DNA of 44,015 nt from CAIOTO01 sp040389165 (GTDB lineage: Bacteria; Pseudomonadota; Alphaproteobacteria; Paracaedibacterales; CAIOTO01), in the NCBI GenBank assembly GCA_040389165.1, contig JAZKAK010000020.1, positions 1 to 44,015 of the forward strand, in the 5' to 3' direction. The notes under the pieces are model-generated. The model saw only the letters and a program-made list of their open reading frames with translations, was not told where the DNA came from and did no database searches. Shown piece after piece: positions 24,306 through 34,100 of the stretch. A program made the position numbers and the translations under genes. Every line of letters begins with the position of its first letter. Position 1 is the stretch's first letter.

Positions 24306-24797
24306 TCAATTTGCGTTACTGCTTGAGTGTCTTCTTGGTTCCAGTAATGGAATTAACAAAAGCCTCGAGCAGCTTTACTTAGTGATAATAAGACTCAGTA
24401 ATAATTAAAAAGACGGCATTAAATTTTTATTATGCCAGTTTAAAAAATTTTTGAATGCTATACGCTCATCAATTTAGTCGCATGTTCATCACGTTTATTT
24501 GACGTGGATATGTAGTTTCTTGAAAACATCAAGAGCCAGACTGAGCCCACAGGGCAATGCAGTAATCAATATTTTGTGAAATTGGTAGATAACCTTATCT
24601 TCGTTTAAGTCTCTCTTTAGAGGGTAGGTTGTTGTTTGATCGCTTCTATAACATGTATATCCATATATACGTGCGGGAAGTTATTTTGTAAGCAACAACG
24701 CTAATACGTGAACGAAACAGGTATACTTAAAGCCATCTTTCAGTGCGAACCCTGTAATGATGTAGGGTTTATTTTTTTACATTGGAAAAAACAAAAA
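24306..24797. other. Long intergenic region and helicase leader
   Basis: About 490 bases without a convincing gene. It contains the hairpin at 24414-24436 and then an AT-rich stretch. A GTG at 24708 would extend the helicase frame by 30 codons, but the added residues lack the repeat pattern and no Shine-Dalgarno is seen there, so I treat it as leader. Confidence 0.5.
24414..24436 (+). terminator. Possible terminator hairpin after cspA
   Basis: GGCATTAAATTTTTATTATGCC is nearly palindromic (stem GGCAT/ATGCC with an AT-rich interior) and is followed by AGTTTAAAAAATTTTT. The stem is weak. Confidence 0.35.
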
Positions 24798-26756
24798 ATG
24801 ACAGAAAAATTACACGAAGACAACACGGTAGCTGTTGCCTCACACGAAGACAACACACGTGCAGTTACTTCTAGCGACGATAACACAGTAGCCGTTGCCA
24901 CACACGAAGACAACACAAGTGCTGTTGCCTCGCACGACGATAACGCAACGAATTCTAAACCAAAAAAAGAAAAAGCTTCAGGCTTTAGCGCGTTTGGTTT
25001 GCCAGAAGCATTGTTGCAGTCACTTGATCGCTTGAGCATTACCATACCTACACCTATTCAAGCAGAGGCTATTCCATTAGGACTTGAAGGAAAAGACGTT
25101 TTAGGGTCGGCACAAACCGGAACAGGAAAAACACTCGCGTATTTGCTTCCTTTGGCTGTGCATCTAATGGCATCACCTGAGAATTCAGCGCTTGTTATGA
25201 CGCCAACCCGCGAGCTTGCTATTCAAGTACAAGACATGTTGAATAAGCTTTTGTCAAAAAAACCACAATTTGAAAGTGCTCTTTTAATTGGTGGCGATCC
25301 AATGGGCAAGCAACTTGGCCAATTACGTCGTCGTCCGCAGCTCATCATTGGTACGCCAGGTCGTATTAACGATCATTTGAATCGTAGCTCGCTTGACCTT
25401 AGTCGCACGCAATTTCTAGTGTTAGACGAAACAGACCGTATGCTTGATATGGGCTTTAGTGAGCAGCTCGAAACAATTATTGAAGTGATGCATGAAACAC
25501 GTCAAACATTGATGTTCTCTGCAACAATGCCGAGCAACATCGTGCGTATTGCCAATCGTTACTTGAATGATCCAAAGCGTATTACGATGGGTTCAACAAC
25601 ACAGCCAGTAACACATATTAAACAAGATATTATCCATACATCACATGCAGAAAAGTTTGCACATCTTTTGCGCGAGCTTAATGAACGTGAAGGATCCGTT
25701 ATCGTTTTTGTTAAAACAAAAGTTGGTGCTGAAGATCTTAAGGAACGTCTATGTGATGAACATCACTCGGCTGATGCGATTCATGGTGACTTACACCAAC
25801 GCAAACGGGAACGTGTTGTAAAGTCATTCCGCGCAAATAAAAGCCGTATTATGGTTGCAACGGATATTGCTGCACGCGGTCTCGATGTGCCACATATTCG
25901 TCACGTTATTAACTATGATTTACCACAATGTCCAGAAGATTATATTCACCGTATTGGCCGTACTGGTCGTGCTGGTGCTGAAGGTTCCGCACTTTGTTTG
26001 TTAGCGCCAGATGATCGTTATAAATGGCGTGCAATTAGCCAGTTGATGAATCCAGGCGCGCCAGTTGATTTCCCGAATAAAGGCGGAAAGTCAGAAGGTA
26101 GATCCGAAGGTCGTGGTGGACGCAGTGGCGGCTTTGGCGGCGGCGGTCGTTCAGGCGGCTTTGGCGGCGGTGCTCGCTCAGGTGGATTCGGTGGCGAACG
26201 TCGCAGCTTTGGCGGAGATCGTCCTCGCGGTGATCGTCCTGCTGGATCTGGCGAAGGCCGTGGTTTTGGTGGAGATCGTCCTCGTGGTGATCGTCCTGCT
26301 GGATCTGGTGAAGGTCGTGGTTTCGGCGGTGATCGTCCTCGCACTCCAGGCGGCGAAGGTCGTGGCTTCGGCGGTGATCGTCCTCGCACCCCAAGTGGCG
26401 AAGGTCGTGGTTTCGGCGGTGATCGTCCTCGTACTCCAGGCGGCGAAGGTCGTGGCTTCGGCGGTGATCGTCCTCGCACCCCAAGTGGCGAAGGTCGTGG
26501 TTTCGGCGGTGATCGTCCTCGTACTCCAGGTGGTGAAGGTCGTGGCTTCGGCGGTGATCGTCCTCGCACACCAAGTGGTGAAGGCCGTAGCTATGCTGGA
26601 GCAAGTGATCGTCCTCGCACCCCAAGTGGTGAAGGCCGTGGTTTCGGCGGTGGCGGAGATCGTCCACGCAGTGCTAATAGCGGCGAAGGTCGTAGCTTTG
26701 GTGCACCTAAAGGGAAACCATCGTTCTCTGATAAAAAAACATTCAGAAAACCGTAG
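24798..26756 (+). CDS. DEAD-box RNA helicase with repetitive N- and C-terminal tails
   Basis: A 652-residue helicase of the RhlE/CsdA class. Residues 5-50 are about four and a half copies of a 10-residue unit (HEDNTVAVAS). The helicase core follows: Q motif region (PTPIQAEAIP), Walker A AQTGTGKT (105-112), PTREL, TPGR, motif II as DETD (210-213) in place of DEAD, SAT in MFSATMP, and HRIGRTGRAG. From about residue 430 the tail is Gly/Arg-rich: first SGGFGGG units, then about eight 13-residue GRGFGGDRPRTPG/SGE units in 39-bp repeats. Such tails bind RNA non-specifically and can promote condensates. The ATG at 24798 fits the repeat start. Likely role: RNA unfolding, possibly in the cold. Confidence 0.92.
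   Translation: MTEKLHEDNTVAVASHEDNTRAVTSSDDNTVAVATHEDNTSAVASHDDNATNSKPKKEKASGFSAFGLPEALLQSLDRLSITIPTPIQAEAIPLGLEGKDVLGSAQTGTGKTLAYLLPLAVHLMASPENSALVMTPTRELAIQVQDMLNKLLSKKPQFESALLIGGDPMGKQLGQLRRRPQLIIGTPGRINDHLNRSSLDLSRTQFLVLDETDRMLDMGFSEQLETIIEVMHETRQTLMFSATMPSNIVRIANRYLNDPKRITMGSTTQPVTHIKQDIIHTSHAEKFAHLLRELNEREGSVIVFVKTKVGAEDLKERLCDEHHSADAIHGDLHQRKRERVVKSFRANKSRIMVATDIAARGLDVPHIRHVINYDLPQCPEDYIHRIGRTGRAGAEGSALCLLAPDDRYKWRAISQLMNPGAPVDFPNKGGKSEGRSEGRGGRSGGFGGGGRSGGFGGGARSGGFGGERRSFGGDRPRGDRPAGSGEGRGFGGDRPRGDRPAGSGEGRGFGGDRPRTPGGEGRGFGGDRPRTPSGEGRGFGGDRPRTPGGEGRGFGGDRPRTPSGEGRGFGGDRPRTPGGEGRGFGGDRPRTPSGEGRSYAGASDRPRTPSGEGRGFGGGGDRPRSANSGEGRSFGAPKGKPSFSDKKTFRKP
26090..26700 (+). repeat. In-frame 39-bp repeats encoding the helicase tail
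   Basis: Units beginning GGCGGTGATCGTCCTCGCA recur; from about 26330 they alternate between a Pro-Gly-Gly and a Pro-Ser-Gly version, giving a 78-bp higher-order period. Since 39 is a multiple of three, long open frames also appear antisense; they are by-products. Confidence 0.85.
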
Positions 26757-26774
26757 AATTACTAAATAAAACGT

Positions 26775-26814
26775 GTCAGCACGCGCCCCCATCAGAGGGG
26801 CGTGTTGATCTTTT
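26775..26814 (+). terminator. Rho-independent terminator after the helicase
   Basis: CAGCACGCGCCCC - CATCAGA - GGGGCGTGTTG forms a strong GC-rich stem with a 2-base bulge, followed by ATCTTTT, about 20 bp after the stop. Confidence 0.7.
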
Positions 26815-27075
26815 GATCGCGAATGCGCAAAAAATAGCGTCAATTATTTGAGACGCATTTAATTTTTTCTCCTTAAAATGCATAAAATTCAACATAACCA
26901 GATAAAAATTCGTTCTTGTTAATGATTTTTAATTCTTTTTGTGATCCAATAAGATTAGAACAAAGAGATTATGCTCATTTATAGATTCTGAGATAGCTAC
27001 TTAAAACAAGTTGGTAACTCTTATAATGTATAAAAAATGTGAGATGAGCGTAATGATAGTTGGAAGCAAACTTAA

Positions 27076-27906
27076 ATGATTAAAGTTCATTTTCTTGGTG
27101 TACGCGGCAGCACTCCTTGTGCTGATACTCGATATAGTCAGTATGGCGGGCATACAAGTTGCATTTTAGTTGAAGCAGACGGTGGTGTTTTTATTTTTGA
27201 TGCCGGCTCTGGCATTGTGAATGCATCTGCGATTGCTTTACAACAGCCTGATCGAGAATGCCATTTATTCTTTTCGCATGTTCATCTTGATCATATTATG
27301 GGATTCCCTTTCTTTGCGCCATTATGGTTTAAAGATTATACCGTTAATATTCGCGCTGGAAGCCTTGGTGCCTACGGCGGTATTAAAGATTTTTTCACAC
27401 GTACATTAAAAGAACCCTTGTTCCCAGTTCCTTTCACCGCTTTCACAGGCAATGCAGCGGGCAATATCAAATGTGAAGATTTTGTCGCAGGCCAAACGTA
27501 TATGCTTGGTAATGTTCGTATTGATACTTTTCCATTAAATCATCCAAATGGTGCTGTTGCGTACCGATTGACACATGACGGAAAGTCGATGTGTTATGTG
27601 ACTGATCATGAGCATGGCGATGGCTCCAATCGAGACGGACTTCTTGAATTTATTAAAGGAACAGACGTATTTATTTACGATTCAACCTTTGCCGATGATA
27701 ATTTTGCAAAATTTAAAGGATGGGGGCATTCAACATGGCAAGAAGCTTTGCGTTTAGGTGATGATGCCGAGGTCGCCAAAACAGTGATATTTCATCACGA
27801 TCCGCTCAATACAGATGAGAAGATGACAATTATTGAAGAACAAGTTCAAGAATTTAGTCATCGTGGTGTTGTGAGTCGTCAGGGCATGATAATTCCTATT
27901 TCTTAG
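27076..27906 (+). CDS. MBL-fold metallo-hydrolase
   Basis: A 276-residue metallo-beta-lactamase-fold hydrolase. The metal motif HVHLDH (His68, His70, Asp72, His73) is complete; later ligands are probably the His in FPLNHPNG, the Asp in YVTDHEH or the FIYDSTF region, and the His in FHHDP. The opening HFLGVRGSTPCADTRYSQYG is typical of the phosphoribosyl-cyclic-phosphodiesterase-like or 'beta-lactamase superfamily II' group with GVRGS. Substrate cannot be read; a cyclic phosphodiester is a reasonable guess. No signal peptide. It precedes comEC by 48 bases in the same direction. Confidence 0.87.
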   Translation: MIKVHFLGVRGSTPCADTRYSQYGGHTSCILVEADGGVFIFDAGSGIVNASAIALQQPDRECHLFFSHVHLDHIMGFPFFAPLWFKDYTVNIRAGSLGAYGGIKDFFTRTLKEPLFPVPFTAFTGNAAGNIKCEDFVAGQTYMLGNVRIDTFPLNHPNGAVAYRLTHDGKSMCYVTDHEHGDGSNRDGLLEFIKGTDVFIYDSTFADDNFAKFKGWGHSTWQEALRLGDDAEVAKTVIFHHDPLNTDEKMTIIEEQVQEFSHRGVVSRQGMIIPIS

Positions 27907-27954
27907 AAAGCTATTCATTCGATGATTAGCTTCATTCACACTGAGTAAAACAAT

Positions 27955-29985
27955 GTGTCAAGCCTACTTTTGACTGATTTATTTGCCAAACGACAGATCA
28001 TCTTTGCTTATTGGCCTTGTTTCCTTGGCCTTGGGATAGCTACTTATTTCACACTTTCTTTCGAGCCGATTTTATATTTTCCCGTTGGTATTTTAGCAGT
28101 ACTATTTTTTGGATTTATGCTTTTTCGTAGGAAGCTCCATGAACACGCTATTGCTTATTTTCTATCCCACGCCCTGCTAGCCTTTACGTTGGGATTTTGT
28201 TTAAGTAACGCGCGAACAAGTTATCTCAATACGCCTTTTATTGCGACACCCATTAATGATCACGTCATTACAGCAACTGTTCTAACGGTTGAATTAACGC
28301 ATGATGGGCGAAAACGTTTTATTGTTGGCGATATAGATGGCGCTCCTATTCATAAAGCCCAATTAAAAGGCAAAGCTGATCTTGCACTTGAGCCAGGATG
28401 GCGCGTGCGTTGTGTAGCGACCTTATTGCCGTTATCGGGTGCAGTAAGCCCTGCTGCGTATGATTTTAAACGAGCCCATTATTTTGCAGGAATAGGTGCA
28501 TCAGGCCGTATTAAATCATGTGTTGTTATTGATAAGCCCACCTCAACAATGGCAAATCTACGTTTCAGTACGACCGAATCATTGCGTGCACGCATGAACG
28601 CACCTTATGGCGATATTGCCGCGGCTCTTGTAACGGGAGACAGATCTGGTATTCCAAAAGATCTCAGACAGCAATTTACCGATGCTGGCCTTGCTCATGT
28701 ATTGGCCATATCTGGATTACATTTGGGATTAGTTGCTGGCATTATTTTCTTTGCAATCAAACGATTGTTATTGTTCGGATATTTGGTGCGACCTGTGATA
28801 CCCATTAGAGAAATCGCGGCATGTTTAACTATTTTAGCGATGGCATTTTATTTGGGCTTGTCGGGATTTGGCTATCCAGCGATTAGGTCGTTTGGCATGA
28901 CGACGTTGATCATGGTTGGGATTATTTTTAATCGTGACCCACTTTCGATGCGATCTGTTGCGCTTGCTGCCTCTGTTATTTTAATGCTGTATCCTGAAAG
29001 TTTACTGTCAGCAAGTTTTCAGCTTTCTTTTTCAGCGGTTATTGCGCTCATTGCAACGTATGAAATTACTGCGCAGCCTTTAAAAAACTGGGCGCATGCT
29101 GATGTTAAGGGTAAGCATGCCTCATGGCATCGTGGTTTAATTGTGTATTTTTGTGCCATTATGCTGACGACTGTCGTTGCAACCTTGGCAACAACTCCGC
29201 TGAGTATGGCTATATTCAATCGGCTCACATTGCAGGCTGTTTTGGGGAATCTGTTGGCAATACCATTGACAGGTTTTTGGATTATGCCGGCACTTGTTGT
29301 TGCAACGATATCATTGGTATTTGGTGGATGGAATGTGGCTTTTTGGGCAGTTGAAATGGGCATACATGCATTGTCTTTTATTGCGATATGGGTGTCAAAA
29401 TTGCCGGGGTCTGGGCTGATGGTGCCAACGCCATCGGATTTGTTTTATCCATTTTTTGTGATAGGGGGGATTTTGTTGTGCCTTGGTCCATGGCGTTACG
29501 TGCGGATTCTTGGTTTTGGATTGGCGTGTTTCTCATTTGTTTTTTTTAAAAATGCAGCACTCCCTATTGGTTACTTTGCCGGCGATCGATCTGTCCTGGC
29601 TGTCTTTCATGATGACATACTGTATGTGTCCAGTCTGAAGCGTGGGCAGTTCTACACGGATCAATGGCGTCAACATTTAGGTGTGCATCCTGACCATGTC
29701 AAATTGATGCCAACGCAAGATTTGGTGTGGCGTGGGTTTTATGTGGTGGCAGACCCTTTTAAAAACATGATTGATCCTGCGTTATCTGAATGGGATGTTA
29801 AAAAGCAGTATTTAACGCACCTTCAACTTAAAACGTATGGTGCGTCGGTGCTCACAAATAGCTTTTGGCGAAATGATGCTAAGGTGAATGCTGAATTACT
29901 GCAGGAAAAAGGATCCGCTTTTTTGTACGAGGAGGGTATTGTGCGTTTTCAAAGCGACTTGGCGCATAAGCGACCATGGGGATAG
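27955..29985 (+). CDS. comEC: ComEC/Rec2 family DNA uptake channel protein
   Basis: A 676-residue polytopic membrane protein. It has N-terminal hydrophobic segments and a DUF4131-type soluble region (about residues 30-200), then the Competence domain, recognised by ALVTGDRSGIPKDLRQQF and GLAHVLAISGLHLGLVAGII. The channel core continues to about residue 520, and a C-terminal region of about 150 residues is not the MBL nuclease domain found in Bacillus ComEC, as is usual for the alphaproteobacterial short form. The role is transport of single-stranded DNA across the inner membrane. No other competence genes lie in the window. GTG start at 27955. It may be cotranscribed with the MBL gene. Confidence 0.93.
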   Translation: MSSLLLTDLFAKRQIIFAYWPCFLGLGIATYFTLSFEPILYFPVGILAVLFFGFMLFRRKLHEHAIAYFLSHALLAFTLGFCLSNARTSYLNTPFIATPINDHVITATVLTVELTHDGRKRFIVGDIDGAPIHKAQLKGKADLALEPGWRVRCVATLLPLSGAVSPAAYDFKRAHYFAGIGASGRIKSCVVIDKPTSTMANLRFSTTESLRARMNAPYGDIAAALVTGDRSGIPKDLRQQFTDAGLAHVLAISGLHLGLVAGIIFFAIKRLLLFGYLVRPVIPIREIAACLTILAMAFYLGLSGFGYPAIRSFGMTTLIMVGIIFNRDPLSMRSVALAASVILMLYPESLLSASFQLSFSAVIALIATYEITAQPLKNWAHADVKGKHASWHRGLIVYFCAIMLTTVVATLATTPLSMAIFNRLTLQAVLGNLLAIPLTGFWIMPALVVATISLVFGGWNVAFWAVEMGIHALSFIAIWVSKLPGSGLMVPTPSDLFYPFFVIGGILLCLGPWRYVRILGFGLACFSFVFFKNAALPIGYFAGDRSVLAVFHDDILYVSSLKRGQFYTDQWRQHLGVHPDHVKLMPTQDLVWRGFYVVADPFKNMIDPALSEWDVKKQYLTHLQLKTYGASVLTNSFWRNDAKVNAELLQEKGSAFLYEEGIVRFQSDLAHKRPWG

Positions 29986-30058
29986 TTTTCGTTATCTTAA
30001 TACATCATTAATAAATCCAATGTATTCTTAGTTTATAAGTTATATAAGAGTATGCGAG

Positions 30059-30997
30059 ATGTTTAAAAGTGCGCTGTTGAATATAGTTATGTTGATGCTT
30101 TCGTGTGCAATGCCTGTGTTTTCAATGGATAGGCATGGTGATATTACAGAGAGTTTTCTGAGCGTTGGATCAACGTCAATACAAACGCATGATGTTTCCC
30201 AATTGCACGCTGAATCTGTGTCACTTTTAGCACCTCACGTATTATCATCTCCACCAATAGCAAATACTAATGCAGATAGAGATGATGACGATTCAATTCT
30301 TCCTGGCGATGATGACATTCCTTTTGCAACCCCCTGTCTAGAATATTATATAGGTGGGTCTGTTATGTGCTGGAATGGTTTAAGTTCTGTATTAGAGGAT
30401 ATGGAAATATTGGCTGAAGCAGCGTCAACAGGTTTGGCTGCATGTACGCAATTTGTAGGAACAGATAGCACAGCTAAATTTGTGGCGTATTCAATACAGG
30501 CGGTGCTGATCGCAAATCTTTTCCATAAATTTTACACACTTTCTGAAAAACTTGTTGTCATTCAAGAAAAAAGAAAGCTCACACTGAAACAACAAAATCA
30601 ACTTGATTTGAAAAATAATTTAGATCCGCACTCAGTGATTTTAATTAATGGTGTTGATGCTGCACAAAATAAAGATGTTTACGCTACCGAGGTGCTTGCC
30701 AATTATTATAGTTGTTGCGCTGTTTCTCGTAATATTCTAGTGGATCAAATTGGTGTTTTGTCACTATTTTGTCGCTGTCTTGCGGGGAGTATTTTAAATT
30801 ATTCCCAAATTCTGAATGCGAATGATCGTTCAGGATACCTTTTAATGGGCACGCTTTTTGGGGTTGTTGCTACCGTTTCACATGCCTATACAAAGATTCT
30901 AATTGCAAAAACAAAAGATTGGGAAATCAAGGCGCTTAATGCGAGAGGGTATGTTCAATACGAAAAAAGGATGGCAGATGTAGCTGGCATGGTCTGA
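30059..30997 (+). CDS. Exported or membrane protein of unknown family
   Basis: A 312-residue protein with a signal peptide (LLNIVMLMLSCAMPVFS, cleavage near 22), then a Ser/His-rich low-complexity stretch and an acidic cluster (DRDDDDSILPGDDDIP, residues about 77-92). The rest has several moderately hydrophobic segments (ASTGLAACTQFVG, KFVAYSIQAVLIANLF, GVLSLFCRCLAGSIL, YLLMGTLFGVVATVSH) suggesting two to four membrane helices or a helical bundle, plus a basic loop (QEKRKLTLKQQ). I do not recognise a family. It stands alone between comEC and putA. Possibly lineage-specific. Confidence 0.6.
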   Translation: MFKSALLNIVMLMLSCAMPVFSMDRHGDITESFLSVGSTSIQTHDVSQLHAESVSLLAPHVLSSPPIANTNADRDDDDSILPGDDDIPFATPCLEYYIGGSVMCWNGLSSVLEDMEILAEAASTGLAACTQFVGTDSTAKFVAYSIQAVLIANLFHKFYTLSEKLVVIQEKRKLTLKQQNQLDLKNNLDPHSVILINGVDAAQNKDVYATEVLANYYSCCAVSRNILVDQIGVLSLFCRCLAGSILNYSQILNANDRSGYLLMGTLFGVVATVSHAYTKILIAKTKDWEIKALNARGYVQYEKRMADVAGMV

Positions 30998-31011
30998 CAT
31001 TAGGTCGATAT

Positions 31012-31032
31012 AAAAAAACGTGAGCACTGCGT
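31012..31032. repeat. Copy of the 21-bp arm of the 3515-3682 element
   Basis: AAAAAAACGTGAGCACTGCG differs by one base from 3652-3671 and is found here without the rest of the element, just before the putA promoter. Confidence 0.55.
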
Positions 31033-31065
31033 AAATATGTATCTTCTCATCTTTGCCCTATTTGA

Positions 31066-31094
31066 TTGAAATTTTTATGCAAATTATCTAAAAT
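31066..31094 (+). promoter_or_regulatory. Sigma70-type promoter for putA
   Basis: TTGAAA (31066-31071), 17-bp spacer, TAAAAT (31089-31094), about 30 bp before the putA ATG. Confidence 0.5.
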
Positions 31095-31124
31095 CAAACA
31101 GTTATAAAAAAATTGAGGCTATAC

Positions 31125-34100
31125 ATGATTTGGGCGACAGCTGAGAACACCCCGTTTTCACAAACTACACAAGAGCTCGAACTATTATGGCACGACATAC
31201 TGAATACAACGCGGCAGCCTGAATTCGAGATCGTGAATGCCCTGCTTGCAAAGCCTACTTATACACGTGAGCAAGTTCAGCACATTCAAGAAAATGCACG
31301 TGCGCTAGTTGCGCATATTCGTAATAGCAAACTCAAACAGCTCAGCATTGAAAGCTTTTTAAAAACCCATAACTTGAATAGCCAAGAAGGTCTTGCGTTG
31401 ATGTGCCTTGCCGAAGCACTTCTGCGTATTCCTGATGCTTCCACTAAAACGCAGCTGATTCGCGATAAGGTGAGTGCTGGTTCATGGCAAAATCAAGATG
31501 AAGATATGTTTCTTAAGAAATTTGCAAATCTTGGTTTATTTACAACGGGAAAATTTTTATCGATTGGCCATCAAAAAGGCCCGTTAAGCCTTGTTGCATC
31601 ACTTGTACGTCGTTTTGGCGAACCATTGATTCGGCAGATTATGGCGCAAGCAGTCAAGATTATCGCGCAGCAGTTTGTGATGGGTGAAACGATTAAAAAA
31701 GCGCTAGATCGTGCCGTAGAGTCAGAAAAAAATCATCGACTACATTCCTATGATATGTTGGGCGAATCTGCTAAGACAAAGCGCGATGCCGAACGTTATT
31801 TTGAAAGCTATGCTTCTGCCTGTGTTGAAATCGGTGAAAGCTGCAAGGATGCGTCTGGGACGTACCATGTTGCGAAACCAAGTTTGTCTGTTAAATTATC
31901 AGCTCTTCATCCCCGTTATGAAATGGCCAAACGCAAACGTGTACTGAATGAACTCGTGCCACGTGTGCTTGAATTGGCAAAATGTGCGAAAGCTCAAAAC
32001 ATTGGCCTGACTATTGATGCCGAAGAAGCTGACCGACTAACCCTATCACTTGAAGTGTTCAGTAGAGTTTATGCAGATCCTGCTTTAGATGGCTGGGAAG
32101 GGCTTGGCCTTGCGGTGCAAGCCTATCAAAAACGTGCTTTATTTACCGTGCGTTGGCTGATTTCTTTGGCGCGAACATGTAAAAAACGTATTCCCATTCG
32201 TTTGGTCAAAGGTGCTTATTGGGATTCAGAGATTAAACAAGCGCAAGTAAATGGTTTATCTGATTACCCTGTGTTCACACAAAAACATCACACAGATGTG
32301 TCGTATTTAGCCTCAGCACACGAAATGTTACAAGCAACTGATGCTATCTATCCGCAATTCGCAACGCACAATGCCTTTACGGTTGCGGCGATTGCCGAAT
32401 TGGCGAAAACGTATAGCGTGACTGATTTTGAATTTCAACGTTTACATGGTATGGGTGAAGACCTTTATCGGTGTGTATCTGAAAGCACGGATGATACCTT
32501 GCATTTCTCGTGTCGTTATCCATGCCGTGTTTATGCGCCCGTTGGTAATTACCGTGATTTATTAGCCTATCTTGTACGTCGTTTGCTCGAGAATGGTGCG
32601 AATTCATCGTTTGTGAAGCAAATCCATGATCATTATATTCCCGTTGAACGCATGGTTGTTGATCCGGTGCAGATGGCACGCGAAGGCGGTGGGATGCCTC
32701 ATCCAAAGATTGGTCTGCCTGCTTGTCTTTTCGCTGACCGTCGAAATTCAAATGGAATTGACCTGTGTTCAGAAAATGATCTTGCCAAACTTGACGAGGC
32801 GATTCAGGTTGATGCGGTAACGGATTTAGCATTACCAGCTGCTGCCTATGATGCGAGCCAAGACAATGCGCTCTATCGTTTGGTGGACACAAGCTATTCT
32901 CACACCGAGGCCTGGGCAAGAACACCCGTCGAAGATCGTGCGCGTATCGTGCACACTCTTGGTGACATCATGCAGGAAAATATGACAGCACTCATGAATG
33001 TGCTTGTGAGCGAAGGTAAGAAAACACTGCCTGATGCAATAAGCGAAATACGCGAGGCTATTGATTTTTGTCGTTATTATGCCGCAAATGCATTGAAATT
33101 ACAGCGCGCACCACAATTTTTACCTGGCGTTACAGGGGAAGTGAATTTACTGAGTTATCATCCACGCGGTGTTTTTGTAAGCATTAGTCCGTGGAATTTT
33201 CCTTTAGCAATTTTTGTTGGACAAGCTGTTGCTGCATTGGTGACGGGAAACTGCGTGATTGCAAAGCCAGCCACGCAGACGTCTGACATCGCTAAAATGG
33301 TGGTTGAAATGGCGTATGCAGCGGGCGTTCCAAATGGCGTACTTGTTTTGGCAAATGTTTCGGGTCAAAGAATATCAACTATCGTGCTAACACATCCAAA
33401 GATTGCGGGTGTAACATTCACAGGGTCAACAGAAACGGCGCGTCATATTAATCAACAGCTTGCGAGGCGCACGGGAGCGATTCTTCCGTTGATTGCTGAA
33501 ACAGGTGGAATTAACGCCATGATTGTGGATTCGTCTGCATTGGCTGAACAAGTGGTGGTTGATGTAATTGCATCAGCGTTTCAAAGTGCAGGACAGCGTT
33601 GTTCAGCGCTTAGGCTTTTGATTGTGCAAAATGATATTGCTGATTCACTGCTTGAAATGCTTATTGGTGCGATGGCAGAGCTTAATGTAGGCGCACCGCA
33701 CATGTTATCCACAGATATTGGGCCTGTGATTGATGCTGCGGCAAAGGATAGCTTGCATGCGTATTGTGCCGAGCTTAAAGCCACGCCGGAACGTGCACGT
33801 TGCTTATATGAATGCGCACTGCCCGAAGGCCTTGAAGGAAATTTTGTAGCGCCGATATTATTTCAAGTTGGCAAGATGTCAGATGTGAATTGTGAGATAT
33901 TTGGCCCTGTATTGCATGTCGTGCGGTATCGCGGCGAATATCTGGATCAAGTGATTAATGATATAAATGCGATGGGATACGGGCTAACACTAGGGCTTCA
34001 TACGCGTTTGGAATCGACTATGCAAATGGTGGCCGCGCGTGCCCATGTGGGTAATCTGTATGTGAACCGAAATATGATTGGCGCCGTGGTTGGTGTGCAA

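Noticed and set aside
24708..24797. GTG extension of the helicase by 30 codons
   Set aside because: No ribosome binding site and no similarity to the repeat or helicase regions; the ATG at 24798 begins exactly where the repeat units start.
26018..26843. Several long open frames on both strands over the helicase tail
   Set aside because: They are by-products of in-frame 39-bp repeats in a GC-rich tract; their products are simple repeats, and the helicase frame alone continues a real domain.
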